64,000 nucleotides of DNA from JACKNG01 sp050184115 (GCA_050184115.1 JBFXAQ010000012.1:132110-196109), one strand, 5' to 3'; shown: positions 19,048 to 28,258, counted from the first letter of the stretch. Numbers and translations: made by a program. Notes: generated from the sequence alone by a model not told the origin.

Positions 19048-19437
19048 ATGCGACGCGACATCATCCCACCGGGCATGGAGAACATCTTCGAGCGCTTCCA
19101 CTACGCGCCGGGCGTGCTCGTCGACGACACCCTCTACATCGCCGGCCAGGTCGGCCGCAACGAACGGCTCGAAGTGGTGCAGGGCACCGAGGCGCAGTTC
19201 GTGCAAGCCTTCGAGAACGTGAACAAGGTGCTCACCGCGGCAGGCGCCGGTTTCGACGACGTCGTCGAGATGGTCACCTACCACGTCGACATGCGCGATC
19301 TCGCGCTCTTCATGCAGGTCAAGGATCGCTATTTCACGGGCCGCGTGCCGGCCTGGACCGGCATCGGCGTGACCGCGCTCGCGATGCCCGGGCTGGTGGT
19401 GGAGATCAAGTGCATGGCCAGGCTCGGCCATGCCTGA
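19048..19437 (+). CDS. Rid (YjgF/YER057c/UK114) family protein
   Basis: A 129-residue trimeric-type Rid protein, with VDDTLYIAGQVGRNE, NVNKVLTAAGAGFDDVVEMVTYHVDM and the terminal VVEIKCMARLG. RidA enzymes hydrolyse enamine/imine intermediates using an Arg just before the last strands (the PARS...EI region). Here that place reads VPAWTGIGVTAL, with no Arg, so it is probably one of the non-deaminase Rid subgroups. It sits in a two-gene unit with the DUF169 gene. The ATG is preceded by GGAGCTACGGCC. Confidence 0.82.
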   Translation: MRRDIIPPGMENIFERFHYAPGVLVDDTLYIAGQVGRNERLEVVQGTEAQFVQAFENVNKVLTAAGAGFDDVVEMVTYHVDMRDLALFMQVKDRYFTGRVPAWTGIGVTALAMPGLVVEIKCMARLGHA

Positions 19438-19500
19438 GCGTGGCGGCCCTCCGCACCCGTTGCCACTGAACCACGCCGCGGCTACGCGGCGCGGCCGCGC

Positions 19501-20745
19501 ATGAACAACGGCGCGCCCGGCCCGGGCCTCCAGTTCGAACTCGCGCGCGAGCGCTGGACGCTGCTCGCCGACAACGTGCGCAGTTCGGGTCTGCCGACGG
19601 CGCTGGTCGGCGCCATGCTGGCGGCGTTCTATTCGGTCGTCGCCGGCCTCTACGCGTTGTGGGCCTGGTGGGTGCTGCTGGCCGGCTGCGTGGTCCTGCG
19701 CGCGGCGCTGGTGCGCCCGGCCCAGGTCGCTGCGAGCGGCGGCCCCGGCGCCACCCTGTACGCCGTGCTCGGCGCGACCGGGTTGTTGTGGGGGCTGGTG
19801 CCCCTGCTGGTGAGCTGGTGGCTGGGGCCGATCGCCGCCTTCACCGCCATCGTGCTCGCCGCCGGTATCGCCATTGCCGCCTTCGGCTCCTACGGCCACG
19901 AGCCGCGCGCGGCGAGCGCGGTGGCACTGCCGATCGGGGTCGCCGTGGTCGGCCTGTCGGCGTTCAGCAACGTACCGGCTTATTACACGTTCACCGTCGC
20001 CCTGCCGCTGCTCTATGTGCACCAGTACGTCGTCGCGGCGCAACTGCGCGCGGTTCTCGACAACCAGATCCGGCTCCGCGTGGAGAACGAAACCCTCGCC
20101 GCCGAACTCGGCGAACGCGCGGAGAAGACCGCCGCCGAACTCGATCGGCGCCTGGAGACCGAGCGCGTGCTGCGTGCCTCGCGTGACCGCGCCGAACGCC
20201 TGTCGTCGACCGACGGCCTGACCGAGATCGCCAACCGGCGTTACTTCGACAAACGCCTGCGCGCCGAGGTATCGCGCGCCTTCCGCGATCGTTCGACCCT
20301 GTCACTGGTCATTGCCGATATCGATTTTTTCAAGCAGTACAACGATTTGTACGGTCACCAGAAGGGCGACGAATGTCTCCAGGCGTTCGCCCGCACGCTC
20401 GAGAGTTACTGCCGACGCGGCGGCGACCTCGCTGCCCGCCTTGGCGGCGAGGAATTCGCCCTGCTGCTGCCAACCACCGAGCACGCCGCCGCCCTCAAAC
20501 TCGCCGAGCAGGCCCGTGCCGCCTTCGAGGCGTTGGAGATTTTGCACGCGGGCTCGAAGGTGAATGACAATGCCACGGCGAGCTTCGGCGTGGCCTCCGT
20601 GACCCCCGATACGCTCGAAGCGGGTGCCGCGTTGTACGGCGCGGCCGACAAGGCGCTGTACCAGGCCAAGGAACGCGGTCGCAATCGCGTGGTTGGCGCC
20701 GAGGATACGGCGCACGCGTCCGCTGTCGCGTCCGGCACGCCCTGA
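19501..20745 (+). CDS. Membrane-bound diguanylate cyclase (GGDEF)
   Basis: A 414-residue inner-membrane diguanylate cyclase making c-di-GMP from two GTP. The N-terminal 180 residues hold about five hydrophobic helices. A coiled-coil-like stretch (about 185-240) leads to the GGDEF domain, with STDGLTEIANRRYF, IADIDFFKQYNDLYGH, active-site GGEEF (315-319) and ALYQAKERGRNRV. An inhibitory I-site R306-x-x-D309 lies five residues before GGEEF, so product feedback is expected. The first ATG at 19501 follows a GC-rich stretch with no clear ribosome-binding site. Confidence 0.9.
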   Translation: MNNGAPGPGLQFELARERWTLLADNVRSSGLPTALVGAMLAAFYSVVAGLYALWAWWVLLAGCVVLRAALVRPAQVAASGGPGATLYAVLGATGLLWGLVPLLVSWWLGPIAAFTAIVLAAGIAIAAFGSYGHEPRAASAVALPIGVAVVGLSAFSNVPAYYTFTVALPLLYVHQYVVAAQLRAVLDNQIRLRVENETLAAELGERAEKTAAELDRRLETERVLRASRDRAERLSSTDGLTEIANRRYFDKRLRAEVSRAFRDRSTLSLVIADIDFFKQYNDLYGHQKGDECLQAFARTLESYCRRGGDLAARLGGEEFALLLPTTEHAAALKLAEQARAAFEALEILHAGSKVNDNATASFGVASVTPDTLEAGAALYGAADKALYQAKERGRNRVVGAEDTAHASAVASGTP

Positions 20746-20794
20746 CGCCGCCGGCGCGCGCGTCGCGCCGTACCAGCCAAGAGGAGTCAGCTCG

Positions 20795-23260
20795 ATGAAC
20801 GTCCTACTCATACTCTTCGCGCTCGCCGTCGGGGCGGGCGTGCTCGCCTACCTGCGCGCGCCGCTGTCGGTCGCGACCGCGGCGGCGGGTGTCGGTCTCG
20901 TGGTCCTGACGCACCTCGCGCAGGGCGTACTGTCCGGCCTCATCATCGTGGTTGCCTGGCTGGGCTGGGCCGCCATGCTGGCGCTGAACAGCGGCCTCGT
21001 CCGCCGCCGTTTCCTCAGCCGCCCCGTGCTCAATTTCATGCGCAAGGCCATGCCGCCGATGTCGCAGACCGAACGCGATGCGATCGACGCCGGCACGGTG
21101 TGGTGGGACGCGGAACTGTTTTCCGGCGCCCCGGACTGGCGCCGCCTGCTCGACCTGCCGGCGCCTGCGCTCGCCGACAACGAACAGGCCTTCCTCGACG
21201 GCCCGGTGGCGCAGCTCTGCGCGATGGCCGACGAGTGGACCATCGCCCGCGAACACGGCGACCTGCCGCCGGCGCTGTGGGATTTCATCAAGCGCCAGGG
21301 CTTCCTCGGCATCATCATCCCGAAGCGCTACGGCGGCCTCGAGTTCTCGGCCCAGGCCCATTCCGCGGTAATGATGAAGCTCGCCTCGCGCTCCGGCACC
21401 ACGGCGGTGTCTTGCATGGTGCCGAACTCGCTCGGCCCGGCCGAGCTCCTGCTGCGCTACGGCACCGAGGCGCAGAAGGACCACTACCTGCCGCGCCTTG
21501 CCCGCGGCGACGAGATCCCCTGTTTCGCCCTGACCAATCCGCACGCCGGTTCGGACGCGGCGAACATCCCCGACTTCGGCGTCGTCTGCGAGGGCGAGTT
21601 CGAGGGCCGCCGCGTGCTCGGCATGCGCGTGACCTGGGAGAAGCGCTACATCACGCTCGGCCCGGTCGCGACCCTGCTCGGCCTCGCGTTCCATCTCTAC
21701 GACCCGGACGGTCTGCTCGGTGACCGGCAGGACGTCGGCATCACCCTCGCCCTGATCCCGACCGATCATCCCGGGGTCGAGATCGGTCGGCGCCACTACC
21801 CGGCGCGCCAGCCGTTCCAGAACGGGCCCAACAGCGGGCGCGACGTCTTCATTCCCATGGACTGGGTGATCGGCGGTCAGGCCCGCTGCGGCGACGGCTG
21901 GCGCATGCTGATGAACTGCCTCGCCGCCGGGCGCTCGATCTCGCTGCCGGCGTCGAGCACCGCCGCGCTCAAGGTCTGCGCCTACGCGACCGGCGCCTAC
22001 GCGCGCCTGCGCCAGCAGTTCAACCTGCCGCTGGCACGGTTCGAGGGCGTGCAGGAGGCGCTGGCGCGCATCGCTGCCAACACCTACCTGGTCGACGCCG
22101 CGCGTGCGCTGACGGCGTCGGCGCTCGATGCCGGCGAGGAGCCGGCGGTGCTCTCCGCCATCCTCAAGTACCAGGCCACGGAGCGCATGCGCGCGAGCAT
22201 CAACGACGCCATGGACGTGCACGGTGGACGGGCGGTGTGCGACGGTCCGTCGAACTACCTGTTCCATCCCTACATGGCCGCCCCGGTCGCCATCACGGTC
22301 GAAGGCGCCAACATCCTCACGCGTTCGCTGATCGTGTTCGGCCAGGGCGCGATGCGCTGCCATCCCTGGCTGCTGAAGGAGGTACAGGCCGCCCAGGAGG
22401 TCAATCCCGACGTCGCGTTGCGCGAGTTCGACCGCGCCTTCCGGGGGCATATCGGCCACGTGCTGGCCAATACCGCTCGCGCCGCCTTCAGCAACCTCAC
22501 CGGCGGCATGCTCGGCAGCGACCCCTCGGTCGGCGAAGCCAACTACTGGTACGCGCAACTCGAGCGTGTCAGCGCCTCGTTCGCCCTGCTCGCCGACGCC
22601 GCGCTGGCGCAGCTCGGCGGCGCGTTCAAGCGACGCGAGATGATCTCGGGGCGTTTCGCCGACATCCTTGCCGACCTCTACCTGCTGTCCGCCGCGCTCA
22701 AGCACTTCGAGGACGGCGGTCGCCAGCCGGCCGAGCTCGCCCTGCTCGAGTACGTCATGCGCGACGGTCTGTATCGCATCCAGGGGGCCATGGACGAGGT
22801 CCTCGCCAACCTGCCCGAGCGCGGCGCGGCCTGGGTGCTGCGGCGCGTTCTGTTCCCGTGGGGCCGGCGCGCGCGGCGGCCGTCGGACGAACTCACCCGC
22901 GAGGTCGCCACGGCGTTGGCGGAATCGAGCGCGCTGCGCGCGCGCCTGACCGCCGGCATGTACCTCGACCCCGCGGAGGACGACGTGCTCGGCCGGCTCG
23001 AGCACGCCGTGCGTCTCGCTGGTCGTTGCGAAGGCGTGTTGCGCAAGGTGCGCGACGCGCGCGCCGGCGGGCGCCTACCACCGTATGCCGACGACCTGCC
23101 GGCGGCGGCGCGCGCGGCCGGCGTGTTGAGCGAGACCGAGGCCGAGCAATTGCGCGCCTGGGAGCGCGCGCTGCGTGCGGCGATCGATGTCGACGATTTC
23201 GCCCCCGACGAACTGTGGGCGCGCGCCACCGGCGGCGTGCGCGAGCAGGATGCCGCTTAG
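20795..23260 (+). CDS. fadE: Acyl-CoA dehydrogenase FadE
   Basis: An 821-residue acyl-CoA dehydrogenase of the long FadE type (E. coli FadE is about 814). It oxidises acyl-CoA to trans-2-enoyl-CoA in the first step of beta-oxidation. Two hydrophobic helices (about residues 1-60) anchor the N-terminus. The dehydrogenase core has IIIPKRYGGLEFSAQAHS, CFALTNPHAGSDAANIPD and ANILTRSLIVFGQGA, then the FadE-specific C-terminal region of about 300 residues. The ATG at 20795 has GAGGAG upstream. The stop overlaps the start of the NUDIX gene by 11 nt. Confidence 0.9.
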   Translation: MNVLLILFALAVGAGVLAYLRAPLSVATAAAGVGLVVLTHLAQGVLSGLIIVVAWLGWAAMLALNSGLVRRRFLSRPVLNFMRKAMPPMSQTERDAIDAGTVWWDAELFSGAPDWRRLLDLPAPALADNEQAFLDGPVAQLCAMADEWTIAREHGDLPPALWDFIKRQGFLGIIIPKRYGGLEFSAQAHSAVMMKLASRSGTTAVSCMVPNSLGPAELLLRYGTEAQKDHYLPRLARGDEIPCFALTNPHAGSDAANIPDFGVVCEGEFEGRRVLGMRVTWEKRYITLGPVATLLGLAFHLYDPDGLLGDRQDVGITLALIPTDHPGVEIGRRHYPARQPFQNGPNSGRDVFIPMDWVIGGQARCGDGWRMLMNCLAAGRSISLPASSTAALKVCAYATGAYARLRQQFNLPLARFEGVQEALARIAANTYLVDAARALTASALDAGEEPAVLSAILKYQATERMRASINDAMDVHGGRAVCDGPSNYLFHPYMAAPVAITVEGANILTRSLIVFGQGAMRCHPWLLKEVQAAQEVNPDVALREFDRAFRGHIGHVLANTARAAFSNLTGGMLGSDPSVGEANYWYAQLERVSASFALLADAALAQLGGAFKRREMISGRFADILADLYLLSAALKHFEDGGRQPAELALLEYVMRDGLYRIQGAMDEVLANLPERGAAWVLRRVLFPWGRRARRPSDELTREVATALAESSALRARLTAGMYLDPAEDDVLGRLEHAVRLAGRCEGVLRKVRDARAGGRLPPYADDLPAAARAAGVLSETEAEQLRAWERALRAAIDVDDFAPDELWARATGGVREQDAA

Positions 23261-23771
23261 TCCGGCCGAGGAAATTCTCGACGTGGTCGACGCCGCCGAC
23301 GTCGTCGTCGGCCAGGCCACGCGCGCCGAGATCCACCGTCGCGGCCTGCGCCACCGCGCCGTCCATATCGTGGTCAGCAATCCGCGCGGCGAGGTCTTCG
23401 TGCAACAGCGCGCGCTCAGCAAGGACTGCCAGCCCGGCTTGTGGGATACCTCTGCTGCCGGGCACGTCGACCACGGCGAGAGCTACGACGCGGCTGCGGA
23501 GCGCGAACTCGCCGAGGAACTGGGACTCGTCGGCGAGGCGCTGGAGCCGTGGTGGTCGCTCGTCGCCGGCCCGCTGACCGGCCACGAGTTCGTGCGCGTC
23601 TACCGTTGCTGCACGATGGGCGAACCACGCCCCGACCCCCTGGAGATCGCCGCCAGCGGGTGGTGGACACCGGCCGCACTGTCTGCCTGGATGACCGCGC
23701 GGCCGCAGGATTTCACTGCTGCCTTCCGCGCCATCTTCGCGCGTTACCGGGCACCTGAGGCGGCAGCGTGA
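23250..23771 (+). CDS. NUDIX hydrolase (YfcD-like)
   Basis: A 173-residue NUDIX hydrolase. The NUDIX box runs GHVDHGESYDAAAERELAEE followed by LGL, matching Gx5Ex7REUxEExGU, in a protein with the RRGLRHRAVHIVV and GLWDTSAAGHV segments of the IPP-isomerase-like/YfcD group. The substrate is unknown. Its ATG overlaps the fadE stop and its stop overlaps the GTG of the response regulator by 4 nt, so three genes may be translationally coupled. Confidence 0.87.
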   Translation: MPLSPAEEILDVVDAADVVVGQATRAEIHRRGLRHRAVHIVVSNPRGEVFVQQRALSKDCQPGLWDTSAAGHVDHGESYDAAAERELAEELGLVGEALEPWWSLVAGPLTGHEFVRVYRCCTMGEPRPDPLEIAASGWWTPAALSAWMTARPQDFTAAFRAIFARYRAPEAAA

Positions 23772-24418
23772 TCCGGCTGCTGCTGGTCGACGACCAGCGC
23801 CTGGTGCGGCGCTGCGTCGCCATGCGCCTGAACGCGGTGGCGGATTTCGAGGTCGTCGCCGAGGCATGCAGCGGCGAGGAGGCGCGCGAACTCGCGCGCC
23901 AGCACACCGTCGACATCGTGTTGATGGATCTCAACATGCCCGGCATCGGCGGACTCGAAGCGACGCGACGGCTGCTCGCCCTCGCGCCCGAACTGCGTGT
24001 CATCGGCCTGTCGATGTACGTCAGCGGTCCGTTCCCCAAGCAGTTCCTGCGCCTCGGCGGCGCCGGCTACGTGAGCAAGAACGCCGACACCGAGGAACTC
24101 GTCGACGCCATCCGCCGCGTCGCCGACGGCGAGTGCTACATCAGCGCCGACGTCGCGCAGAACATCGCCGTCAGCGGTTCGCTGCGGGTGCGCCGCAACG
24201 GCATCGACGCGCTATCGCGTCGCGAGGTCCAGGTCCTGCAACAGATCGCCTGCGGCCTCACCCACGACGCCATCGCCGCGCGCCTGTCGCTCAGCGCCAA
24301 GACCGTTGCCCACCATCGCCGCCTGCTGCTGCGCAAGCTGGAAGTGGACAACGACGTCCAGCTCGCCGCCATCGCCCGCGACCAGGGCCTGGCCGACAGC
24401 GACACCCTCGGGGGTTAG
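23768..24418 (+). CDS. uvrY: UvrY/GacA-type response regulator (NarL/FixJ family)
   Basis: A 216-residue response regulator: receiver with D8-D9, phospho-acceptor D54 (LMDLNMPG), S in GLSMY, and K in YVSKNAD; then a LuxR-type HTH with LSRREVQVLQQIACGLTHDA and LSAKTVAHHRRLLLRKL. Identity as UvrY/GacA rests on the sequence type and on the gene order with uvrC and pgsA. GacA/UvrY is activated by BarA/GacS and drives small RNAs that titrate CsrA/RsmA; neither BarA nor those RNAs are in view. The start is the GTG 23768, overlapping the NUDIX TGA. Confidence 0.85.
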   Translation: MIRLLLVDDQRLVRRCVAMRLNAVADFEVVAEACSGEEARELARQHTVDIVLMDLNMPGIGGLEATRRLLALAPELRVIGLSMYVSGPFPKQFLRLGGAGYVSKNADTEELVDAIRRVADGECYISADVAQNIAVSGSLRVRRNGIDALSRREVQVLQQIACGLTHDAIAARLSLSAKTVAHHRRLLLRKLEVDNDVQLAAIARDQGLADSDTLGG

Positions 24419-24449
24419 CCGCCGCGGGCGCGCGGTATCATGCCGCGCG

Positions 24450-25112
24450 ATGAAGTCCGCCACCGATCGCCGCCTGTTCGATCCCGCCTGCCGGCGCTGT
24501 CCGCGCCTGGCCGATTTCCTCGCCGAGGTGCGCGTGCGCCACCCCGACTACCATGCCGCCCCGGTACCGCCGTTCGGCGATCCGCGGGCACGCCTGCTGG
24601 TGGTCGGGCTCGCGCCCGGCATGCACGGCGCCAATGCCACCGGGCGGCCCTTCACCGGTGACCATGCCGGCATCCTGCTCTACGCCACCTTGCACCGCTT
24701 CGGCTTCGCCAGCCAGGCCGAGGCTAGGACGGCGGACGACGGCCTCGAACTCGTCGACTGCCGTATCAACAACGCGGTCAAGTGCCTGCCGCCGCAGAAC
24801 AAGCCGACCCCGGCCGAGGTTGCGACCTGCCGCGACTACCTCGCCGCCGACCTCGCGCGCCTGCCGGCGGACGCGGTGATCGTCGCGCTCGGGCGCGTCG
24901 CCCACGAGAGCGTACTGCGCGCCCGCGGCGTGGCCTTGAAGACCCATCCCTTCGCGCACGCCGCCGAGCACGCGCTGGCCGACGGGCCGGTGTTGATCGA
25001 TTCCTACCACTGCAGCCGCTACAACACCCAGACCGGGCGCCTGACGGCGGCGATGTTCGAGGCGGTCTTCGCGCGCGCGCGGGACCTGCTCGGGCCGGCG
25101 GCGCGGGCATGA
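24450..25112 (+). CDS. Uracil-DNA glycosylase superfamily, family 5 (UdgB-like, Fe-S)
   Basis: A 220-residue base-excision repair glycosylase. The active-site segment GLAPGMHGANATGRPFTGDH matches family 5 UDGs (GLAPA-HGANRTGR type), and the second motif is in DSYHCSRYN. Four cysteines suit an iron-sulfur cluster: CRRC near the N-terminus, and C...(14 residues)...C in VKCLPPQNKPTPAEVATC. Family 5 enzymes lack the classical catalytic Asp/Asn and act on uracil and some deaminated purines. The TGA overlaps the uvrC ATG by 4 nt. A TATCAT hexamer lies 8 nt before the ATG, with no ribosome-binding site. Confidence 0.87.
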   Translation: MKSATDRRLFDPACRRCPRLADFLAEVRVRHPDYHAAPVPPFGDPRARLLVVGLAPGMHGANATGRPFTGDHAGILLYATLHRFGFASQAEARTADDGLELVDCRINNAVKCLPPQNKPTPAEVATCRDYLAADLARLPADAVIVALGRVAHESVLRARGVALKTHPFAHAAEHALADGPVLIDSYHCSRYNTQTGRLTAAMFEAVFARARDLLGPAARA

Positions 25113-26947
25113 ACGCGGACGAGCGGCTCGAACGCCTGCGCGCGGCCTGCCGCGAGCTGCCCGGCCTGCCCGGCGTCTACCGCATGGTCGATGCGCGCGA
25201 GCAGGTCATCTACGTCGGTAAGGCGCGCAACCTCAAGAAACGTGTCGGCAGCTATTTTCTGCGCCAGGCGGGCCACACGCCCAAGGTCGCGGCCATGGTC
25301 GCGCAGGTCGAGCGCTTCGAGGTCACGGTCACCGCCAACGAGAACGAGGCCTTGATCCTCGAGAGCAATCTCATCAAGGACATCCGGCCGCGCTACAACG
25401 TGGTCCTGCGCGACGACAAGAGTTATCCCTACATCTACGCCGAACTCGACCAGGAATTCCCGCGCCTGCGTTTCCATCGCGGTGCGCGCAGCGGCCGCGG
25501 TCGCTACTTCGGCCCGTTCCCCAACGCGGGGGCGGTACGCTCCACGCTCAACCTGCTGCAGAAGCTCTTCCTCATCCGCCAGTGCGAGGACAGCTTCTTC
25601 AACAACCGCAGCCGGCCGTGTCTGCAGTACCAGATCGAGCGCTGTACCGCGCCCTGCGTCGGCCTCATCGACGCTGCTGCCTACCGCGATGACGTGCAGC
25701 ATGCCGTGATGTTCCTCGACGGCCGCGACGAGGAAGTGGTCAATCACCTCGTCACGCAGATGGAAGCGGCCTCGGCCGCGCTCGAGTTCGAGCGCGCGGC
25801 GCGCATCCGGGACCAGATCGCGGCCATCAAGCGCGTGCAGTCGGAGCAGAATGTCGCCGCCAGCGAGGGCGATTTCGACGTCGTCGCCGCGGCCGTCAGG
25901 AGCGGGGTGGCCTGCGTGCAGGTGTTCTTCGTCCGCCACGGCCGCATGCTCGGCAACAAGGCCTTCTACCCGGCGCATGCCGGCGACAGCACATCGGCCG
26001 AAGTGCTCGAAGCCTTCCTGCCGCAGTTCTACCTCGCCGAGCATCGCGACCGCGAGATCCCGCGCGACATCATCGTCGCCGAGCGCATCGGCGAGGCGGA
26101 CTGGCTGGCCGAGGCCCTGGCCCAGCGCGTCGGCCGCCGCGTCGGCATCCGCGACGCGGTGCGCGGTGAACGCGCCAAGTGGGTGCGCATGGCCGGCGAC
26201 AACGCCGTCCTCGCCGTTGACCAGCGCCTGTCCAGCGACGCCGGCCAGCTCGAACGCGTGCAGGCTCTGGCGACCGCGCTCGGTCGCGAGCAGGCCATCG
26301 AGCGCATCGAGTGCTTCGACATCAGCCACCTGCGCGGCGAGTCGACCGTGGCGTCGTGCGTGGTGTTCGACGCCAACGGGCCGCGCAAGGCCGATTACCG
26401 CAAGTTCAACATCCGCGAGGCGGTCGCCGGCGACGACTATGCCGCCATGCACGAAGCGCTGATGCGCCGCTACAGCCGTCTCAAGCGCGAGGAGGCCGGC
26501 ATGCCCGACATCCTGCTCATCGATGGCGGCAAGGGCCAGGTTGCGCAGGCGGTGGACGTACTGGCCGAACTCCAGGTCGACGACATCACCGTCATCGGCA
26601 TCGCCAAGGGCACCACGCGCAAGCCGGGCCTCGAGACCCTGCTGCTGCACGACGGTGCCGTCGAGCACCGCCTGGCACCGGACTCCCCGGCCTTGCATCT
26701 CCTGCAGCACGTGCGTGACGAGGCCCACCGTTTTGCCATCGAAGCCCACCGGCGCTCACGTACGCGCAGCCGCAGCCGCTCACCGCTGGAGCAGATCGCA
26801 GGCATCGGCGCCAAGCGCCGCCAGCGCCTGATCCAGCAGTTCGGCGGCCTGCAGGGCATTGCCCGCGCCGGCGTCGACGATCTCCAGCGCGTGCCCGGTA
26901 TCAGCCGCGAACTGGCCCAACGAATTTACGACGTGCTGCACGATTGA
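25109..26947 (+). CDS. uvrC: Excinuclease ABC subunit C
   Basis: UvrC, 612 residues, the normal length. It makes both incisions in UvrABC nucleotide excision repair. The GIY-YIG nuclease is at residues 16-95 (LPGVYRMVDAREQVIYVGKA), the UVR UvrB-binding motif near 205-240, the RNase H-like second nuclease in the middle to C-terminal half (ECFDISHLRGESTVASCVVF, DILLIDGGKGQ, EAHRFAIEAHR), and HhH repeats at the end (QIAGIGAKRRQRL, VPGISRELAQRIYDVL). The start overlaps the UDG stop (ATGA). Confidence 0.97.
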   Translation: MNADERLERLRAACRELPGLPGVYRMVDAREQVIYVGKARNLKKRVGSYFLRQAGHTPKVAAMVAQVERFEVTVTANENEALILESNLIKDIRPRYNVVLRDDKSYPYIYAELDQEFPRLRFHRGARSGRGRYFGPFPNAGAVRSTLNLLQKLFLIRQCEDSFFNNRSRPCLQYQIERCTAPCVGLIDAAAYRDDVQHAVMFLDGRDEEVVNHLVTQMEAASAALEFERAARIRDQIAAIKRVQSEQNVAASEGDFDVVAAAVRSGVACVQVFFVRHGRMLGNKAFYPAHAGDSTSAEVLEAFLPQFYLAEHRDREIPRDIIVAERIGEADWLAEALAQRVGRRVGIRDAVRGERAKWVRMAGDNAVLAVDQRLSSDAGQLERVQALATALGREQAIERIECFDISHLRGESTVASCVVFDANGPRKADYRKFNIREAVAGDDYAAMHEALMRRYSRLKREEAGMPDILLIDGGKGQVAQAVDVLAELQVDDITVIGIAKGTTRKPGLETLLLHDGAVEHRLAPDSPALHLLQHVRDEAHRFAIEAHRRSRTRSRSRSPLEQIAGIGAKRRQRLIQQFGGLQGIARAGVDDLQRVPGISRELAQRIYDVLHD

Positions 26948-27052
26948 GCACGGCTGTCCCGTGTGCGGCATCGCGCGGGAGGCGCGGGCGTGTACACTGC
27001 GGCGGCGCGATGCCGCCGCCCGGCGATCGCGGCCGCGACGGAAAGGCCCGAC

Positions 27053-27619
27053 ATGCTCAACCTGCCCAACATCCTCACCCTGCTGCGCATCGTCCTCATC
27101 CCGTGTTTCGTGGTGTGTTTCTACCTGCCGTTCGAGGGTGCCGCCGTCACCGCCGCCGCCGTGTTCGGTCTCGCCGCCATCACCGATTGGCTGGACGGCT
27201 ACCTCGCGCGGCGCCTCGGCCAGACGTCGCCGTTCGGGGCTTTCCTGGATCCGGTCGCCGACAAGCTCATGGTCGCCGTGGTGCTGGTGGTGTTGCTGCA
27301 GGTCCGCCCCGCACTGTGGCTGGCACTGCCCGTCGCCATCATCATCGGTCGCGAGATCACCGTCTCGGCTTTGCGCGAATGGATGGCCGAGGTCGGTGCG
27401 CGGCGCAAGGTCGCGGTGTCGTGGCTCGGCAAGTGGAAGACCGCGTTGCAGATGGTGGCGCTGGTGCTGCTGGTGCTGAGCCACGCGCCGGGCGCGCCCG
27501 AGTGGGTGCTGTGGACCGGTGCCGCGTTGCTCTACGCGGGCACCGTGATGACGTTGTGGTCGATGTGCGATTACCTGCGCCTGGCGTGGCCCGAACTCGC
27601 CGGAACGCCGCCACGCTGA
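27053..27619 (+). CDS. pgsA: CDP-diacylglycerol-glycerol-3-phosphate 3-phosphatidyltransferase
   Basis: PgsA, 188 residues, the committed enzyme of phosphatidylglycerol and cardiolipin synthesis in the inner membrane. The CDP-alcohol phosphotransferase signature D-G-x2-A-R-x8-G-x3-D-x3-D is seen in DWLDGYLARR and FGAFLDPVADK. About five hydrophobic helices span the rest. It follows uvrC as in E. coli. The ATG at 27053 is chosen because MLNLPNILTLLRI is the family's usual start; GAAAGG lies upstream. Three tRNA genes follow from their own promoter. Confidence 0.95.
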   Translation: MLNLPNILTLLRIVLIPCFVVCFYLPFEGAAVTAAAVFGLAAITDWLDGYLARRLGQTSPFGAFLDPVADKLMVAVVLVVLLQVRPALWLALPVAIIIGREITVSALREWMAEVGARRKVAVSWLGKWKTALQMVALVLLVLSHAPGAPEWVLWTGAALLYAGTVMTLWSMCDYLRLAWPELAGTPPR

Positions 27620-27634
27620 GGCCCGCGCGATTCC

Positions 27635-27662
27635 TTGACAGCGGCAGAGTCGCCGCTACAAT
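27635..27662 (+). promoter_or_regulatory. Sigma-70 promoter of the tRNA cluster
   Basis: TTGACA (27635-27640), a 16-bp spacer and TACAAT (27657-27662) are near consensus. A GC-rich discriminator (TGCGGTCCGC) follows, as is usual for stringently controlled stable-RNA promoters. The tRNA-Gly gene begins 64 nt downstream. Confidence 0.85.
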
Positions 27663-27725
27663 TGCGGTCCGCTTCGGGTGGTGCCGGTGACCGTTACGCG
27701 ACGACCGACCACGCCGGGCAGCGAC

Positions 27726-27801
<76 letters not shown>

Positions 27802-27815
27802 AAAGCTTTCTTGGC

Positions 27816-27839
27816 GAAACCCCGCCGCGGCGGGGTTTC
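27816..27839. terminator. 24-nt perfect palindrome between tRNA-Gly and tRNA-Cys
   Basis: Starts GAAACCCCGCC and ends GGCGGGGTTTC, giving about a 10-bp stem 14 nt after tRNA-Gly. It is followed by TGCTTTC rather than a clean T-run. It may attenuate transcription or act as a processing site; the two downstream tRNAs have no obvious promoter of their own. Confidence 0.5.
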
Positions 27840-27894
27840 TGCTTTCAGAGCCAGGCGCGTGCGCCGTCCCGCGCGCGACGTCGGCCGGTTGCCC

Positions 27895-27968
27895 GGCTGG
27901 GTGGCAGAGTGGTTATGCAGCGGCCTGCAAAGCCGTGTACGTCGGTTCGATTCCGGTCCCAGCCTCCA
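27895..27968 (+). tRNA. cysT: tRNA-Cys (GCA)
   Basis: Acceptor GGCTGGG/CCCAGCC, D-arm, anticodon loop CTGCAAA giving GCA, T-loop GTTCGATTC, and encoded TCCA end. Same position as E. coli cysT. Confidence 0.96.
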
Positions 27969-27994
27969 AACAATCCGGAAGCCCTGCGACCCGC

Positions 27995-28083
27995 GCCCGG
28001 GTGGCGGAACTGGTAGACGCAGCGGACTTAAAATCCGCCGGCCTGCGAAGGCCGTGCCGGTTCGATTCCGGCTCCGGGCACCA
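27995..28083 (+). tRNA. leuZ: tRNA-Leu (UAA)
   Basis: An 89-nt class II tRNA: acceptor GCCCGGG/TCCGGGC, anticodon loop CTTAAAA giving UAA, a long variable arm (GCCGGCCTGCGAAGGCCG region), T-loop GTTCGATTC, encoded ACCA. Same position as E. coli leuZ. Confidence 0.96.
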
Positions 28084-28230
28084 TGCTCGACGGGCGGCCG
28101 GAGGGTACCGTGCCGCTGTCCTCTCGAGCCTTTCGCTGCAATGCATCAAGCGCCAGGTTGTCAAAACCTGATCCGTGTTGCATTCACGCCTCAAAAGGGG
28201 CGCAATCTGTATGATTTTCTTCAAAAATCC

Positions 28231-28258
28231 TTGCATTCAAGGCCGCCATGCCTAGAAT
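28231..28258 (+). promoter_or_regulatory. Sigma-70-like promoter for squalene-hopene cyclase
   Basis: TTGCAT (28231-28236), 16-bp spacer, TAGAAT (28253-28258), in a locally AT-rich patch of otherwise GC-rich DNA. Transcription would begin near 28265 and leave a leader of about 250 nt before the shc ATG. Confidence 0.65.

Noticed and set aside
17545..20043. 832-codon open frame on the - strand
   Set aside because: Spans five real genes on both strands; a GC-rich artefact.
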